DNA of 64,000 nt from Boesenbergia rotunda (Eukaryota > Streptophyta > Magnoliopsida > Zingiberales > Zingiberaceae): NCBI GenBank assembly GCA_024364735.1, contig JAGFNQ010004757.1:114487-178486 (forward strand), written 5' to 3'. The stretch's first letter is position 1; each line of letters opens with the position of its first letter. The position numbers and the translations under genes are program-made. Shown here in pieces: positions 31,526 through 42,683 of the stretch. The notes under the pieces are model-generated. The model was not told the origin of the DNA. It made no database searches and was given only the letters and a program-made list of their open reading frames with translations.

Positions 31526-32034
31526 TGTAACGACCCGGAAAATTCTCTTAATATTTTCTCAAAATATTAAGCATGTCTAGATAATTTTCTGAGGAACCTA
31601 GAAATATTAAGGCGAGCCTTGGCCTAGAAAATCCATGTTTTCTCATTTAAATTGGGAAAAAGGGCACTAATGGGCCTTGTATGGGCTTCCTAGTACCATA
31701 ATTTTTGGTGGATTTTAGGTGAAAATTAGTATAAATATAAAGGGATTTTAATAAGAAATATTAACATAATTATGGGGGAATTTTTAAAGGATTTTCGAAA
31801 TTTTAGGGAAATAAAAGGAAAAATAAAATAAAAATAAGGTGCATGGACCAAGGATTGAACCTTGGACCCCTTGTACAACCATGTATGCACTAACCAACTC
31901 ACCTAGCAAGGTAATGTTATGAGGGAATGAAGTGGATATTGGTTAAAGCATAGAAGAAGATGAAGGGTCATGGAGAGACTCTTCATTTACCTCCTTAATG
32001 GGCTATAAAAGGGGGGTTTTGGGAGTTACCTCTT
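31526..32034 (+). mobile_element. 5' LTR of element F, piece 1
   Basis: Matches 52525-53033. It includes the antisense tRNA-like unit and TATAAAAG at 32004-32011. It ends in CTCTT (32030-32034), duplicated at 41623-41627 after E. Confidence 0.93.
31829..31905 (-). promoter_or_regulatory. tRNA-like Pol III unit, antisense in 5' LTR of F
   Basis: A box TAGGTGAGTTGG (31894-31905), B box GGTTCAATCC (31852-31861) and T-runs just beyond. It starts about 100 bp upstream of the TATA box and points away from it. Confidence 0.65.
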
Positions 32035-34562
32035 TGACGGGCCCAAATATACTAATTAAAGTTGTCACGAAATGTATGGGCTCATCAAATTTAGATGTAA
32101 ATGAATAAATGAAAGAATGAAATGCTGGAAACCCTTTTACAATCAAAATGTATAAGAATGTAGCATAGGGGCCACAGGTCGTATTTTTCTCGGGGACTAG
32201 TTGAAGGTCTGTTTGATTCGCGCTTGTGTTTAGGTGTCGTTTATGTTTTCGGGTTTCAAATAAAGATTTGGGTTTGGGTTCAATTCGAAATGGAAAACAT
32301 GATGCAAAGGATCAACCAAAAGGATAGCTTACTATGAAACTCAACAAGTGGTAACAATGGTTAACTCAATCAATGGAAAACTCAATCAAGGCACTAAAGC
32401 AATTTTGAAAACAAACAATTCTGATTTCACTTGCAAAATTTGCCACTGCAAATTAGATGGAGCTTCAAGATCTACAACATTCAAACCTAAACATCCATTT
32501 CTTTCAACATGCACGTAACCAAATTTGATACTCAATCATTCAATCTCATGTGCCCTTAATAAAATCTGATATTAAGTGCAAGAATTAGAAGCCTATGGCA
32601 GTAGTGAAATCTGAATGGAGCTCGAAACACTAAGTTGCAATCAAGCTGCCCACCAACTATCTTAGCATGTTCTATGGATACAAACTCACAAGCTTTTAGA
32701 AACTGCTGTGCCAAAAATTATCAACTTGCATGTAACCATGAACTGAGAATTCAGATTTGAAACATGGTCCGTTAAGCTTAGAAAACAAAGTTATTAGTGA
32801 ATAAGTTTGCAAGATTTGAAGGAAGATATTTAGTATCCAAATTCGGATCCAATTCAGACACGTTTAAGGCAAAAAATGTGCAGAATTTCCTGTACAATTC
32901 AGATGCAGAAATTGACACCAAGACCTTTGAAAATGCCCAAAGATACAATGTAAATTCAGAATGATAACACTTAAACTAAACTTGATACAAAGAAAAACTG
33001 ATACACAAAAGGAAAAGGCTTATACACGGCAGAACTGGATACTGATTTCAGAAATGAAAGTGTGCAGAAATAAACACTAAAACACAAAAACCAAATGCAG
33101 TGGTTTAGCCACAACTCAATATAGCTACAATAGAACAGATTGACATCGAATTCGTGAACCTAATTTACAGAAATGATGAAGAAAAAAAACGAAACTAAAC
33201 TTGCTGAAGTTTACTGATACGCATGAATAAGGAAACAGAGAACAGCTGATACAAACTGGTACGCAAGGAATTAACTCACAAAACAAACTGAAATTGAGAC
33301 TATTATCACTAAACACACTCACTTGCTATTTAACTAGAAGACTTGAATCCTAATTAAGCAGAAACCAATCAGAAAACGAAATTACAGCTAATGAAACAGA
33401 AAATTCAGTAACGAAACATTTCAGAAATGAAACTACAGCTACGAAACATGAATTTAAACCAATTAAACTACTCCTCAATCCTCCCTAAGCTCGAAATCTT
33501 CTTGGTTGTCAATCAAGAGCCGGCTTCGAACCCCTAGGCGCAGCAAATCGGTGGAAGAACAGCTTCAATCGATCACTCTGCTCAACTGAATCAGCTGGAA
33601 GAAATTCCAGTCCAATCGCTCTTGTCTCGATGGATGGCTTGCGGTTGTGAATCGAAGACCCTCTGAGCTCACCTGAGAACCCCTACAAGCAGCTCAATTG
33701 GTCGGAGGTGGCTTGTGGTCGAGAATCAATCGATTGGGTAGCAAGGACGCCGAAACCCTCAAACTCCCTTGTTCTGATGCCAATTGAGCTGAAATCTCGA
33801 TCCTAGCTATCTTCCAAGGACTCAGATTACGATCAAATGGATAAATCGAGGGGTCGCGCCCCTTGGATGGTGAAATTGCTGAAGAAAACGCTAAGAACAC
33901 GAAGAACCTACTGTAGCGGCGAGGAAACGCGACCAGGATGAGCTGCGCTGATTTTTTGATTAAATAGAAACAAATGGACGGCTCAGATTAATCGGAGGAG
34001 ATCCAACGGTAGATCTTGGTCTGATTGGAGCCAAACTTTTATGATGATGATCTGGGGTCAGGATCTGCCTTGTGGTAGCTCGGATCCTCCAGATGTGCAA
34101 CGGATGGTCCAGATCAACTCTATCTGTGATTGGACGCTCTAGAGCCCTCCTTGCTTAATCCAACGGTTGATCTAGCTCTGATTGGGATGAAACCTTCAGA
34201 TCTTGATCATAGAGCTTGATCAACCCTAACCCTAGCTCGGATTGCTTCAGATCGTCCCGGATGGCTCAGATCTAACCGCTCTTGAATCGGACGGCCCGGA
34301 TTGATCATAGGCTTGATAATTCGATCCGGTTCACATCCGACTCAGGTTTGACCCAGTATACCCTAGGTCCAGGATCCTTTCATGCCTACAAAAATATATC
34401 AGAAAATTAGTGGCCAAATAATCCAAAAATATGTAATTTTGCAATTAAGTCCAAAATAATAGAAAATCCTAAAACCTAGGGTAAAATCACAATTAAACAA
34501 TAAAAACATGGATCAAACATGGATTTTAGCACTTAAAATAATCAATAAAATGGTGCTTATCA
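32035..34562 (-). mobile_element. 3' LTR of element E (2528 bp)
   Basis: Its end (33940-34562) is about 98% identical by eye to 40990-41622, but the central 1.2-1.6 kb differs greatly from the other LTR. No gene inside. Confidence 0.9.
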
Positions 34563-36724
34563 ACTCCCCCACACTTAACTGAGCGTCTCCGAAACAACTA
34601 AATAAGTATCCTTAGTTCTAAGCATAATTAGAACAAATGAAAAAATTACTAATTGTCAATTTCATAAATTAAGCTCTATGATTAGTATTGTCCTTAAATC
34701 AACAACTTAGCCTTTTCATCATCATGAGTCATTGGATGATTTAAATCACTAGCTTTCAGGAATTTTGGTGGCTCTCTCCTTAAATTCTAACTTGATGATG
34801 GAAGTGGAGCTCACTCTTACACACATGTTTCTTGCACTACCATAAGCTTGCTTATTATCTACTCTCCACCATTATTCATGATTAGGATCAACAACTATAA
34901 AAACAAAGGAAAACATGAAAAATGGTGAGAAATGAAATAAAGACTAAGAAAATAGAAAATTTTGATGGAGTGGAAGACTTGGTTGTTTAAAAATGTTTCC
35001 AATGTGCCTTGCCCCTCTTATCAGTCCTCTAGTGATATCAAAAGTATGGGTGAGTGAAACTTGAATAAATTCCTTTGATTTGGATGAAAAACCCTTCCTT
35101 GGTTTCAATGTGCCAACTCTTCCCTAATGCGTGCCAATTTTTTTCTTTCATCTTCTTTCATCAAATCTTTTTCTCTCTCTTTCTTTCTCTCTAGTGGAGC
35201 TCAGAATGTATTGATACAAGGCTGTAATTTGGATGAGAAAACTCCAATGAATTCAAGGTGCCGAAACTCCAAATGTATGTGCCATTTTTCTTCTCCTTTG
35301 TTTCTATCTTCTTTTCTTTCTCTGCTTTTATGGTCAGCTGCCACTTCTATTCTTGGTTTCCATTTTGCTCAATCTTATTGTGCTCATGCTTCCCAAATCT
35401 TTGTTCAGAACTTGCCTCCACTCAAACCTACCGTGAGCTTCAAATGCATGCTCTAGGGAAACCAATTCATCCCTTAGTTGAGAAAAACTGCATTCTTCTC
35501 ATTTCTTTTTATCTTGCCGAATGATCAACAGCCCTTCACAGAATGTTTACAGCACCTTGCAGCTTGTTTTGACTTCAGCTTGTATCATTTATCAGCTCCA
35601 AGATGCACCACTCGGCAGCAATTTTCTGCACTTCACAGAAATTTCTTCTGTTCTCTGTTTTTGGCACAATTCCTTTGTTTCTGCTCAGATTTCCTGAATT
35701 TTCTCTTGGCACAACAGTTGTATCATTTCAGCAGCTCAAAGTTGAAGTATCTCAGCTTCAATTCAGATTGTATCCAGCTGGAATTCAGCTTGTGTTCAGC
35801 TGGAATTCAGCTTGTTTCATTTCAGTAATCTGCACAGAATTAGACTTTTCTTCCTCAGTTTTTGGCACAGATTTACTCTGCATTGATCTCAGATTTTTCC
35901 AGCTGCAGTTCTTCATACATCAGCTCTGAAATTCAGCTTCAATTCAGCATTTGGCAGCAATTTAAATTCCAGAATTTTGGATTTCGGCCATGGCACAATT
36001 GTCTTCAAATGTGATACACTGATTTTTTTCTTTTCTTTTTGGCATGGCATAGATTTTCAAATTTTTCCATTGATTACCACTTGAATCTTCAAAGTGTAGT
36101 AAAGAATCTAAATCTCCAATTGCTTCCACCTCTCTTGCTCATTCTTGGCACCAAACTCACTCACTTGGCACATGAATTTTTTTTTTTTTTTCGAGTTGAA
36201 ATGCATCCAAAACTTTAGTCACTCCCCCACACTTAAATCTTTGTCCGTCTCGGGCAAAATATCATTAGAAACATATCAAACACAAGTCCAAAGAAAAGTG
36301 AGGGTAAGCGTAGGAGATAAGCAAAGAAAAAGACAATAAACATGATTATTGCTAAAAATGATGTGGAAAGGGAAACAAATGGATTAGCCTCTATAGATGT
36401 GATCCAATCATTGAAATATGATTTTGAAAGAACCTAAGCAAGTTCTAGAGCACAATGACATATGTGTATCACAAAAGTAAGGCTAAGTCTCACTAGGTAA
36501 AAATAATTCATCCCAAGTCCTCAATTAAGAATCTAAAGCAAAGGAGTACTCAAGCATCCAAGATTTCATCCATTAGCTCAAATCCTAAGTCTTACAACCA
36601 AATTTAATTTATTTTCAAAAGACTCTAAAATGCTATGGAGATAACCTAGAGGGATACATTTATTTCCACTCATGCAAGAAAAAGTGCTAAAAGAAAAGAC
36701 ATGGTATTTACAATATCTATTTAT
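34563..36724 (-). other. Noncoding 3' interior of element E
   Basis: The - strand polypurine tract AAGTGTGGGGGAGT is at 34563-34576, with an identical copy at 36221-36234 and a near copy at 36877-36889 (inside the ORF). T-rich sequence with short CAGCTGGAATTCAG repeats near 35777-35819. No convincing gene on either strand. Confidence 0.65.
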
Positions 36725-38809
36725 TCAATTTACTCTAGAAAACATAAAAGTGAAAAATGCGATAAAAGAAAATACAAGAAAGAAAAATCTCCCCTTTATT
36801 TCTGGTGGACGGAGTCGATCCAAAAGTAGCCTCCACCGTGGTAGTGGAGGGGTCTGGGTGGCTGGGAGAATCAGGGCTCCCCCACACTTCAACTTTACAA
36901 AATTTTGTTCAGGTGGCCTAAGGCGATTCAGGTTCAAGAGCCATTCAAGGGATGGAGTGCTTTTAATTAAAGTCAGATCATCTCCTCCTTCTTGATGCCC
37001 TTCAGAAGTCCTTCCAGGAGGCTGAAGTCTGTTCAGTTGGAGTACCCACTCCTGAAGTCTTCTGGACCCTGTAAAACAATGTAATACCTCTCTCAAGCGT
37101 TCAGGGTCAGAAAGAAATGATATAAGTTCAGTCTCTGCATCAAATGAATCCAAAACTGCATCATATTCAATTAAATCAATTTCTGGTATTTCAATGAAAT
37201 TTTCAAAATTATTTCCTACCAAATTTGCATCCAGATACTCATCACATATAAAGAAATCAATTTCTGGCTCATCAATAGAAATTTCACAATTCTTTCCTAT
37301 CAAGGGTGTATCATGCAATGTGTCACAGCCAATCAAATCAATATCAGATATCTCCAAAAGTTTTTCACATTCATTTTCAGCATAAGACATAACAAGAGAT
37401 TCATCAAAATAAATAACATCCATTTGAGGCACTTCTAAAAAATTTTCACTATCCATATCCACAAAAGATGTATTAAGTGATTCATCATAAAAAACTACAT
37501 CAATTATGGGTGCCTCTAAAATTATTTCACTATCCATAGCAAGAGATGTATCAAGTAATGCATGATGATCAAGGAAATCAATATTTGGTACCTCTATTGG
37601 ATTTTCACAAACAATTTCTACACAAGGTATATCAATAAACTCATCAGAATCAATAAAGTCATCCCTAGGTACCTCACTACATTTTTCTGAACAAAAAGGA
37701 GAAATACTTACTTGAGCGTGCTGGATAATACCTGGAGGCTCTATAATAGTAGATGTATTCGTGGTCTCCTCCTGGTTATGTTCAAGCTCCTCTTCAGCCT
37801 CAGGCGCTGATGGACAATCAACTGGTGATCCTTGGGTGCTTGCTTCAACCAAGCAAGTCCCTACACTTTCTGGTTCATTCTCTAAATCTTGTGGTGGTCC
37901 CTGGGGCTTAGTGCAATCCCCTACACCTATGGAATCTTCTCCTCTGCATGCTTCTCCTGTAATATCTGCAACAACAGTGTCAGAAAAATTAGGACCATCA
38001 ATAATGCTATCATCACAAAATAAGAATCTAGAATGGTCCTGTGGAGCTTCAATTTCTTCTTCTGGAGCTGAAAAATTTGGAATTGGATTTTGAGTAGGAA
38101 TCTCCGGAGGGATGCATGCTGTAGGTGCCCAGGTTTTAATGTATTCTTCTTCTTCTTCTTCTTCTACTAAATTGGCAGGATTAATTGAAGAAGGACTTTG
38201 CCATGCACTAGGGTCACCTTGAACTGATATAAAACCAACTCCGGGGCTCTCAGAATTAAAAACAGCTTGAGAAGATAATTGTTCTGCTCTTTGGGCTTTT
38301 ATTTGATTCAAATCATTAGCCACTTGTTCCATTTGCCTTTCGATGTTTTGAAGCTCTTGTTGACACATTTGTAGAAATTGAGACTGTGGGGATTGATAAA
38401 ATGGTTGCACAGGCTGATTAAACTGCTGAAAATTTGGTTCACCACTTGGTGGAAATGGCTGAAAATTGTAGCTCTGAAATTCTTGGATCTGAGGTTGAAA
38501 TTGTGGTGATGAAAACTCAAATTGAGTGGGCTGAAAATTCTGATTTTGTTGTTGGAAATTCTGAAATGGTGGCTGCCCATGCTGAGTTTGTGGCTGGAAA
38601 TTGGGCTGAAATTGCTGAAATGATGGCTGCCCAATCTGAAAATTCTGGAATAATGGCTGAATGGGCTGAAAATCCGGCTGAAATTGTTGGAATTGCTGTG
38701 GTTGCTCTAATTGTTGTAATGGTGGCTGAAAAAATTGATTGGGTTGCTGAAAATTTTGGTTGCAAGGTTGTTGAAATTGGTTGAAAGGCTGAAACTCTGA
38801 TGACCACAT
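36725..38809 (-). CDS. Novel 694-aa repeat protein of element E
   Basis: Not recognised. Residues 1-165 are rich in F, Q, P and N with FQPxFQ-like repeats, prion-like in composition. A short coiled-coil-like segment (QNIERQMEQVANDLNQIKAQ) follows near 165-185. A glutamate run is encoded by a TTC microsatellite on the + strand. Residues about 402-560 contain six repeats of about 27 aa, consensus E-x2-hydrophobic-E-x-P-x-I-D-hydrophobic3-x-D-E-x-L. Residues 585-665 hold three copies of a W-x-L-x2-L-N/D-R-L-R/Q-P-P motif. The last ~20 residues are very hydrophobic, tail-anchor-like. The start follows a TGA and an acceptor-like GTGACAG. The frame has survived and the repeats are diverged at protein level, suggesting past selection. 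It could be a highly derived gag or an accessory protein; I do not assign a function. Confidence 0.7.
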   Translation of the reverse strand: MWSSEFQPFNQFQQPCNQNFQQPNQFFQPPLQQLEQPQQFQQFQPDFQPIQPLFQNFQIGQPSFQQFQPNFQPQTQHGQPPFQNFQQQNQNFQPTQFEFSSPQFQPQIQEFQSYNFQPFPPSGEPNFQQFNQPVQPFYQSPQSQFLQMCQQELQNIERQMEQVANDLNQIKAQRAEQLSSQAVFNSESPGVGFISVQGDPSAWQSPSSINPANLVEEEEEEEYIKTWAPTACIPPEIPTQNPIPNFSAPEEEIEAPQDHSRFLFCDDSIIDGPNFSDTVVADITGEACRGEDSIGVGDCTKPQGPPQDLENEPESVGTCLVEASTQGSPVDCPSAPEAEEELEHNQEETTNTSTIIEPPGIIQHAQVSISPFCSEKCSEVPRDDFIDSDEFIDIPCVEIVCENPIEVPNIDFLDHHALLDTSLAMDSEIILEAPIIDVVFYDESLNTSFVDMDSENFLEVPQMDVIYFDESLVMSYAENECEKLLEISDIDLIGCDTLHDTPLIGKNCEISIDEPEIDFFICDEYLDANLVGNNFENFIEIPEIDLIEYDAVLDSFDAETELISFLSDPERLREVLHCFTGSRRLQEWVLQLNRLQPPGRTSEGHQEGGDDLTLIKSTPSLEWLLNLNRLRPPEQNFVKLKCGGALILPATQTPPLPRWRLLLDRLRPPEIKGRFFFLVFSFIAFFTFMFSRVN

Positions 38810-38946
38810 TTTTATCTTGCAGCCCTGTCACCAACAAACAAGGAAAATGGCAGCAACCGTATATGAAAGATAAAGCAAAATAAAACAGAACCCAATGATA
38901 TGTCAAAAAGCATACAAGCAAAAATCAAACAAATCAACTAGTTGCT
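38810..38946 (-). other. Short leader of element E
   Basis: Noncoding, from primer site to ORF. It contains GTTGGTGACAG, a possible splice acceptor. Confidence 0.6.
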
Positions 38947-38964
38947 TCCCCGGCAACGGCGCCA
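38947..38964 (-). other. Primer-binding site of element E (Asp-tRNA type)
   Basis: TGGCGCCGTTGCCGGGGA on the - strand, six bases from the LTR end. This is the primer site familiar from Athila/Tat-type elements. Confidence 0.85.
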
Positions 38965-38970
38965 AAAATT

Positions 38971-41622
38971 TGACGGGCCCAAATATACTAATTAAAGTTG
39001 TCACGAAATGTATGGGCTCATCAAATTTAGATGTAAATGAATAACTGGAAACCCTTTTACAATCAAAAGCATGAAAATGTAATATAGGGGCCACAGGTCG
39101 TATTTTTCTCGGGGACTAGTTGAGGTTTGTTCGATTCGCGCTTGTGTTTATGTGTCGTTTATGTTTTTGGGTTTCAAATAAATCGTGGGTTCGGTGTCAA
39201 TTAAAATTGAAATTGCAATGTAAAAGAAGGGAAATTTAACTATGTGAACTTAAGCAAAATGGTATCAACTAAAGCACTCAACTAATGGAAACTTAACTCA
39301 CCAATGCAGCTTAGCAAAGTTTGGAAATCAAAACTGAACTCAATTGTAAGTGTATGAAGGAATTTCAAACTAGCTGCAATGTTCAAAACTAACCAAATGA
39401 AGAAATGTATGAAGGAATTCAAAATCAGCCAAATGTAAATGAATGCTGGAATTAAGTACAGTAGTTCACTGAAGATTAAGTTATTTGATACCCATCACTG
39501 CCGTAGCTTAATATTGATGCACAGAAAAGTGAACAGCTTGATACGCAAGGAAAGTTCTTGAGTGCCAAAAGCTAATTCTAAATGTAGAGCTCTAGCTAAC
39601 CATTACAAAACCAAAACTGATTGATACAACTTGAAGAAACAAAGCTGACAGATTTGGAACTGCATTTTTTTCATGTGCAGAAATGAGCTACAAATGCAGA
39701 AATTGAGAGTTGAAATCAGGGAACAATGAACTCAGAAATCAAACCAAGAGATGATACTCAGAAAAATCGAAATGTTGCAGAATTGATGTTTAAATCAAAC
39801 CAACAAATTCAGCTCACTTAAGGGTTGTTTAAATTAGACACAGTCAATGTTGCAACTGAACCCAATGGTAAATAATGGAATCGAATCTCAGAATTGAAGT
39901 GGCAGTGTTTGCAGAATTTTTCAGTCCAATTCAATTGCAGACCTTTGTGCCAAAACTGAGCGGAATGCAAATCTCTAGCTTGTACAAGATAAGTGCTGTA
40001 AAGCAGATGAATCGATGCAAAATTTAAGCACAGATGGATGCAGAAACTAAGGAATTCGAAGCCAAATTCAGAAATAACAATGTAGTAAACTGAATTGAGT
40101 TGCAGTAATTCGAAAATGGAAAACAGGGGATAGTGAGTTCAGGAACTCAATATGAAAAGCTATGCAAGTAAAATAATCCGTAAATGAATTCAGAGGAATG
40201 AAAGCTAAGCTAGCTTGATACGCAATTCAGAAACTCAATTAAAATTCTGATACGCAGAAGGCAATGGAAAATCTGATACGAACAGATGGCAAACTTGGCA
40301 CGCTAGCTACAAATCTGATACACAACGATTTAAACCAAAAACAACTGAAATTAAAAGTAATTATCCACTAGACTAATTCCTAAACTACTCAACTTGAAAG
40401 ATTAAAGCTAGATTACAGCTGGAACAAGTAGAAAACGAGATTAACCAAAGCTGAAACTAAAGTGCAGAAATAGAACACGGCAGTAATGAAATTACAGCTA
40501 CAAAAACTGAAATTAACCAAAAAAATCTAAACTCAATCACTCCCTAAGCTCGAAATCTTCTTGGTCGTCAATCAAGAGCTGGCTTCGAACCCCTAGGCAC
40601 AGCAAATCAGTGGAAATACGTTTCTGAAGGTGATTCTGTTCCAATCTGCGCTTGGTTGGAAATCACAGTCCGTTTCACTCCATCTCCATTTGGTGAGCTG
40701 CGATGATGAATTGGGAAGCTTCTAAGCTCATCTGAGAACCCCTACAAATGGCTTGGAAGCTTTGAAATGGAGTGTGGAGGAGAAGAAGTGGTCGGACTGA
40801 GGAAATGCCGAAACCCTCAAGCAATCCCTGTTCCGGCGCAAATTCTAACTGAATTCTTCAAAGAACGATCGCCAAAGACTCAGAATTTGATCAAAGGGAA
40901 GATTGAGTGGTCGCGCCTCGAATTGGAGAAGAAATTAGCTAGAGAATGAAGAACAAAACGAAGAACAGTGAAGAATTGCGGCGAAGACGCGACGAGGATG
41001 AGCTGCGCTGATTTTTTGATTAAATAGAAACAAATGGACGGCTCAGATTAATCGGAGGAGATCCAACGGTAGATCTTGGTCTGATTGGAGCCAAACTTTT
41101 ATGATGATGATCTGGGGTCAGGATCTGCCTTGTGGTAGCTCGGATCCTCCAGATGTGCAACGGATGGTCCAGATCAACTCTATCTATGATTGGACGCTCT
41201 AGAGCCCTCCTTGCTTGATCCAACGGTTGATCTTGCTCTGATTGGGATGAAATCTTCAGATCTTGATCAGGGTGCTTGATCAACCCTAACCCTAGCTCGG
41301 ATTGCTTCAGATCGTCCTGGATGGCTCAGATCTAGCCGCTCTTGAATCGGACGGCCCGGATTAATCGTAGGCTTGATAATTCGATCCGGTTCACATCCGA
41401 CTCAGGTTTGACCCAGTATACCCTAGGTCCAGGATCCTTTCATGCCTACAAAAATATATCAAAAAATTAGTGGCCAAATAATCCAAAAATATGTAATTTT
41501 GCAATTAAGTCCAAAATAATAGAAAATCCTAAAACCTAGGGTAAAATCACAATTAAACAATAAAAACATGGATCAAACATGGATTTTAGCACTTAAAATA
41601 ATCAATAAAATGGTGCTTATCA
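38971..41622 (-). mobile_element. 5' LTR of element E (2652 bp)
   Basis: Ends TGACGGGCCC (+ strand left) and GCTTATCA (right). The ends match the other LTR; the middle does not. Confidence 0.9.
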
Positions 41623-41627
41623 CTCTT

Positions 41628-42683
41628 CTTCCCATTACTTGCATTTTTGAAACTCCTCCTTCCCTCATCCTAGCCGAACACCCAAGGAAGGGTTCTCCCT
41701 TGGAAAAGCTCCACAAGAGGTCTCATCTCCAAGATCTAAGGGGTCTTCCAAGGATACAAGGACAAGGGGGTTCAAGGGTTCAAAGATCTTACCATTTCTT
41801 TCCCTTTCAAGGTTCGAAAAATCAAGAAACCCAAGGTAAGACTCCCTCACCTGTGGTATAATGGTTTTTCTTGAAGATTTACATGATATGAAAGTCTTGT
41901 ATGTGATGTTTATGTTGGAAAACCAAAGGAAACCCATGAACCTAACCTTATAGGTTTCGGCCACCATGGGTTCTTGGTCTATAATGATGATAAAAATCTT
42001 TATAATGTTGTCTAATATGTTCTCATGATGTTTAGAGATTAAATATAATTTTTGAGAATTTTTGGGGTACCCTAGGATCCCCTAGGGTTTCGGCCATCCC
42101 ATGAATCCATGGGTAGAGTTGAACTTAAACCCTCAAGCATGTGGTTTGTGTGTTATCATGATATAAGGGAGATTGAGGGGGGCTTATGTGAACTTTTACA
42201 AGGCATTGTGACCCCCACAAGTTTCGGCCAAGTTGGACCTAGGGCAATAAGTTAGGGATTTCCCTCAAGCAAGGGTCCCAATGGCTTCATGGTAGAGTAT
42301 GTTTGGTGTTAATGTTTGATTGGGGATTTTATGGAATATTTTTCCATGAACCCATGGCCTTGTAGGGTTTCGGCCAGCACATGGAAAGAGGGCTAAAGGT
42401 TAGGGATAACCCTAATTATGAGCCCTAATGGCCTCCCATGGTCATATAAGTAAAGTATGGTTGGTTCCTTACCTTATGCTATGTTACATGATTAATGGAA
42501 TGATGGAATCTAGCCCTATAGGTTTCGGCCAAGCAAAGGAATTTAGGGTTTGGAAGGAGTTGAGGTTCAAAGAATGATGATTTATGCTTACCATGAAGTA
42601 TATATATGTATAGGTTCAAGCATGTGGTAGAAATCATGTTACCAATAACCCTAAGTTTAAGCATCATATTTTATGTTTTATGT
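41628..42683 (+). mobile_element. 5' LTR of element F, piece 2
   Basis: Matches 53034-54088. It has an intron-donor-like GGTAAGA near 41836 and TTTCGGCCA at 41955, 42088, 42222, 42368 and 42523. It ends in TATGT, duplicated after G. Confidence 0.92.

Larger units (their letters stand above)
32035..41622 (-). mobile_element. Element E: non-autonomous LTR retrotransposon with one novel ORF
   Basis: LTRs 32035-34562 and 38971-41622; target duplication CTCTT. On the - strand LTRs start TGATAAGC and end GGGCCCGTCA. The tRNA-Asp-type primer site points to the Athila/Tat side of Ty3/gypsy. There is no gag, protease, reverse transcriptase or integrase; the 4.4-kb interior has a single long ORF. Confidence 0.92.

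Noticed and set aside
33528..33541. B-box-like GGTTCGAAGCC on the - strand in the LTR of E (and its counterpart near 40580)
   Set aside because: No acceptable A box at the right distance, so not counted as a Pol III unit.
35127..35929. Four overlapping + strand frames of about 90-116 aa in element E
   Set aside because: T-rich noncoding sequence opposite to the element's strand; no motifs.
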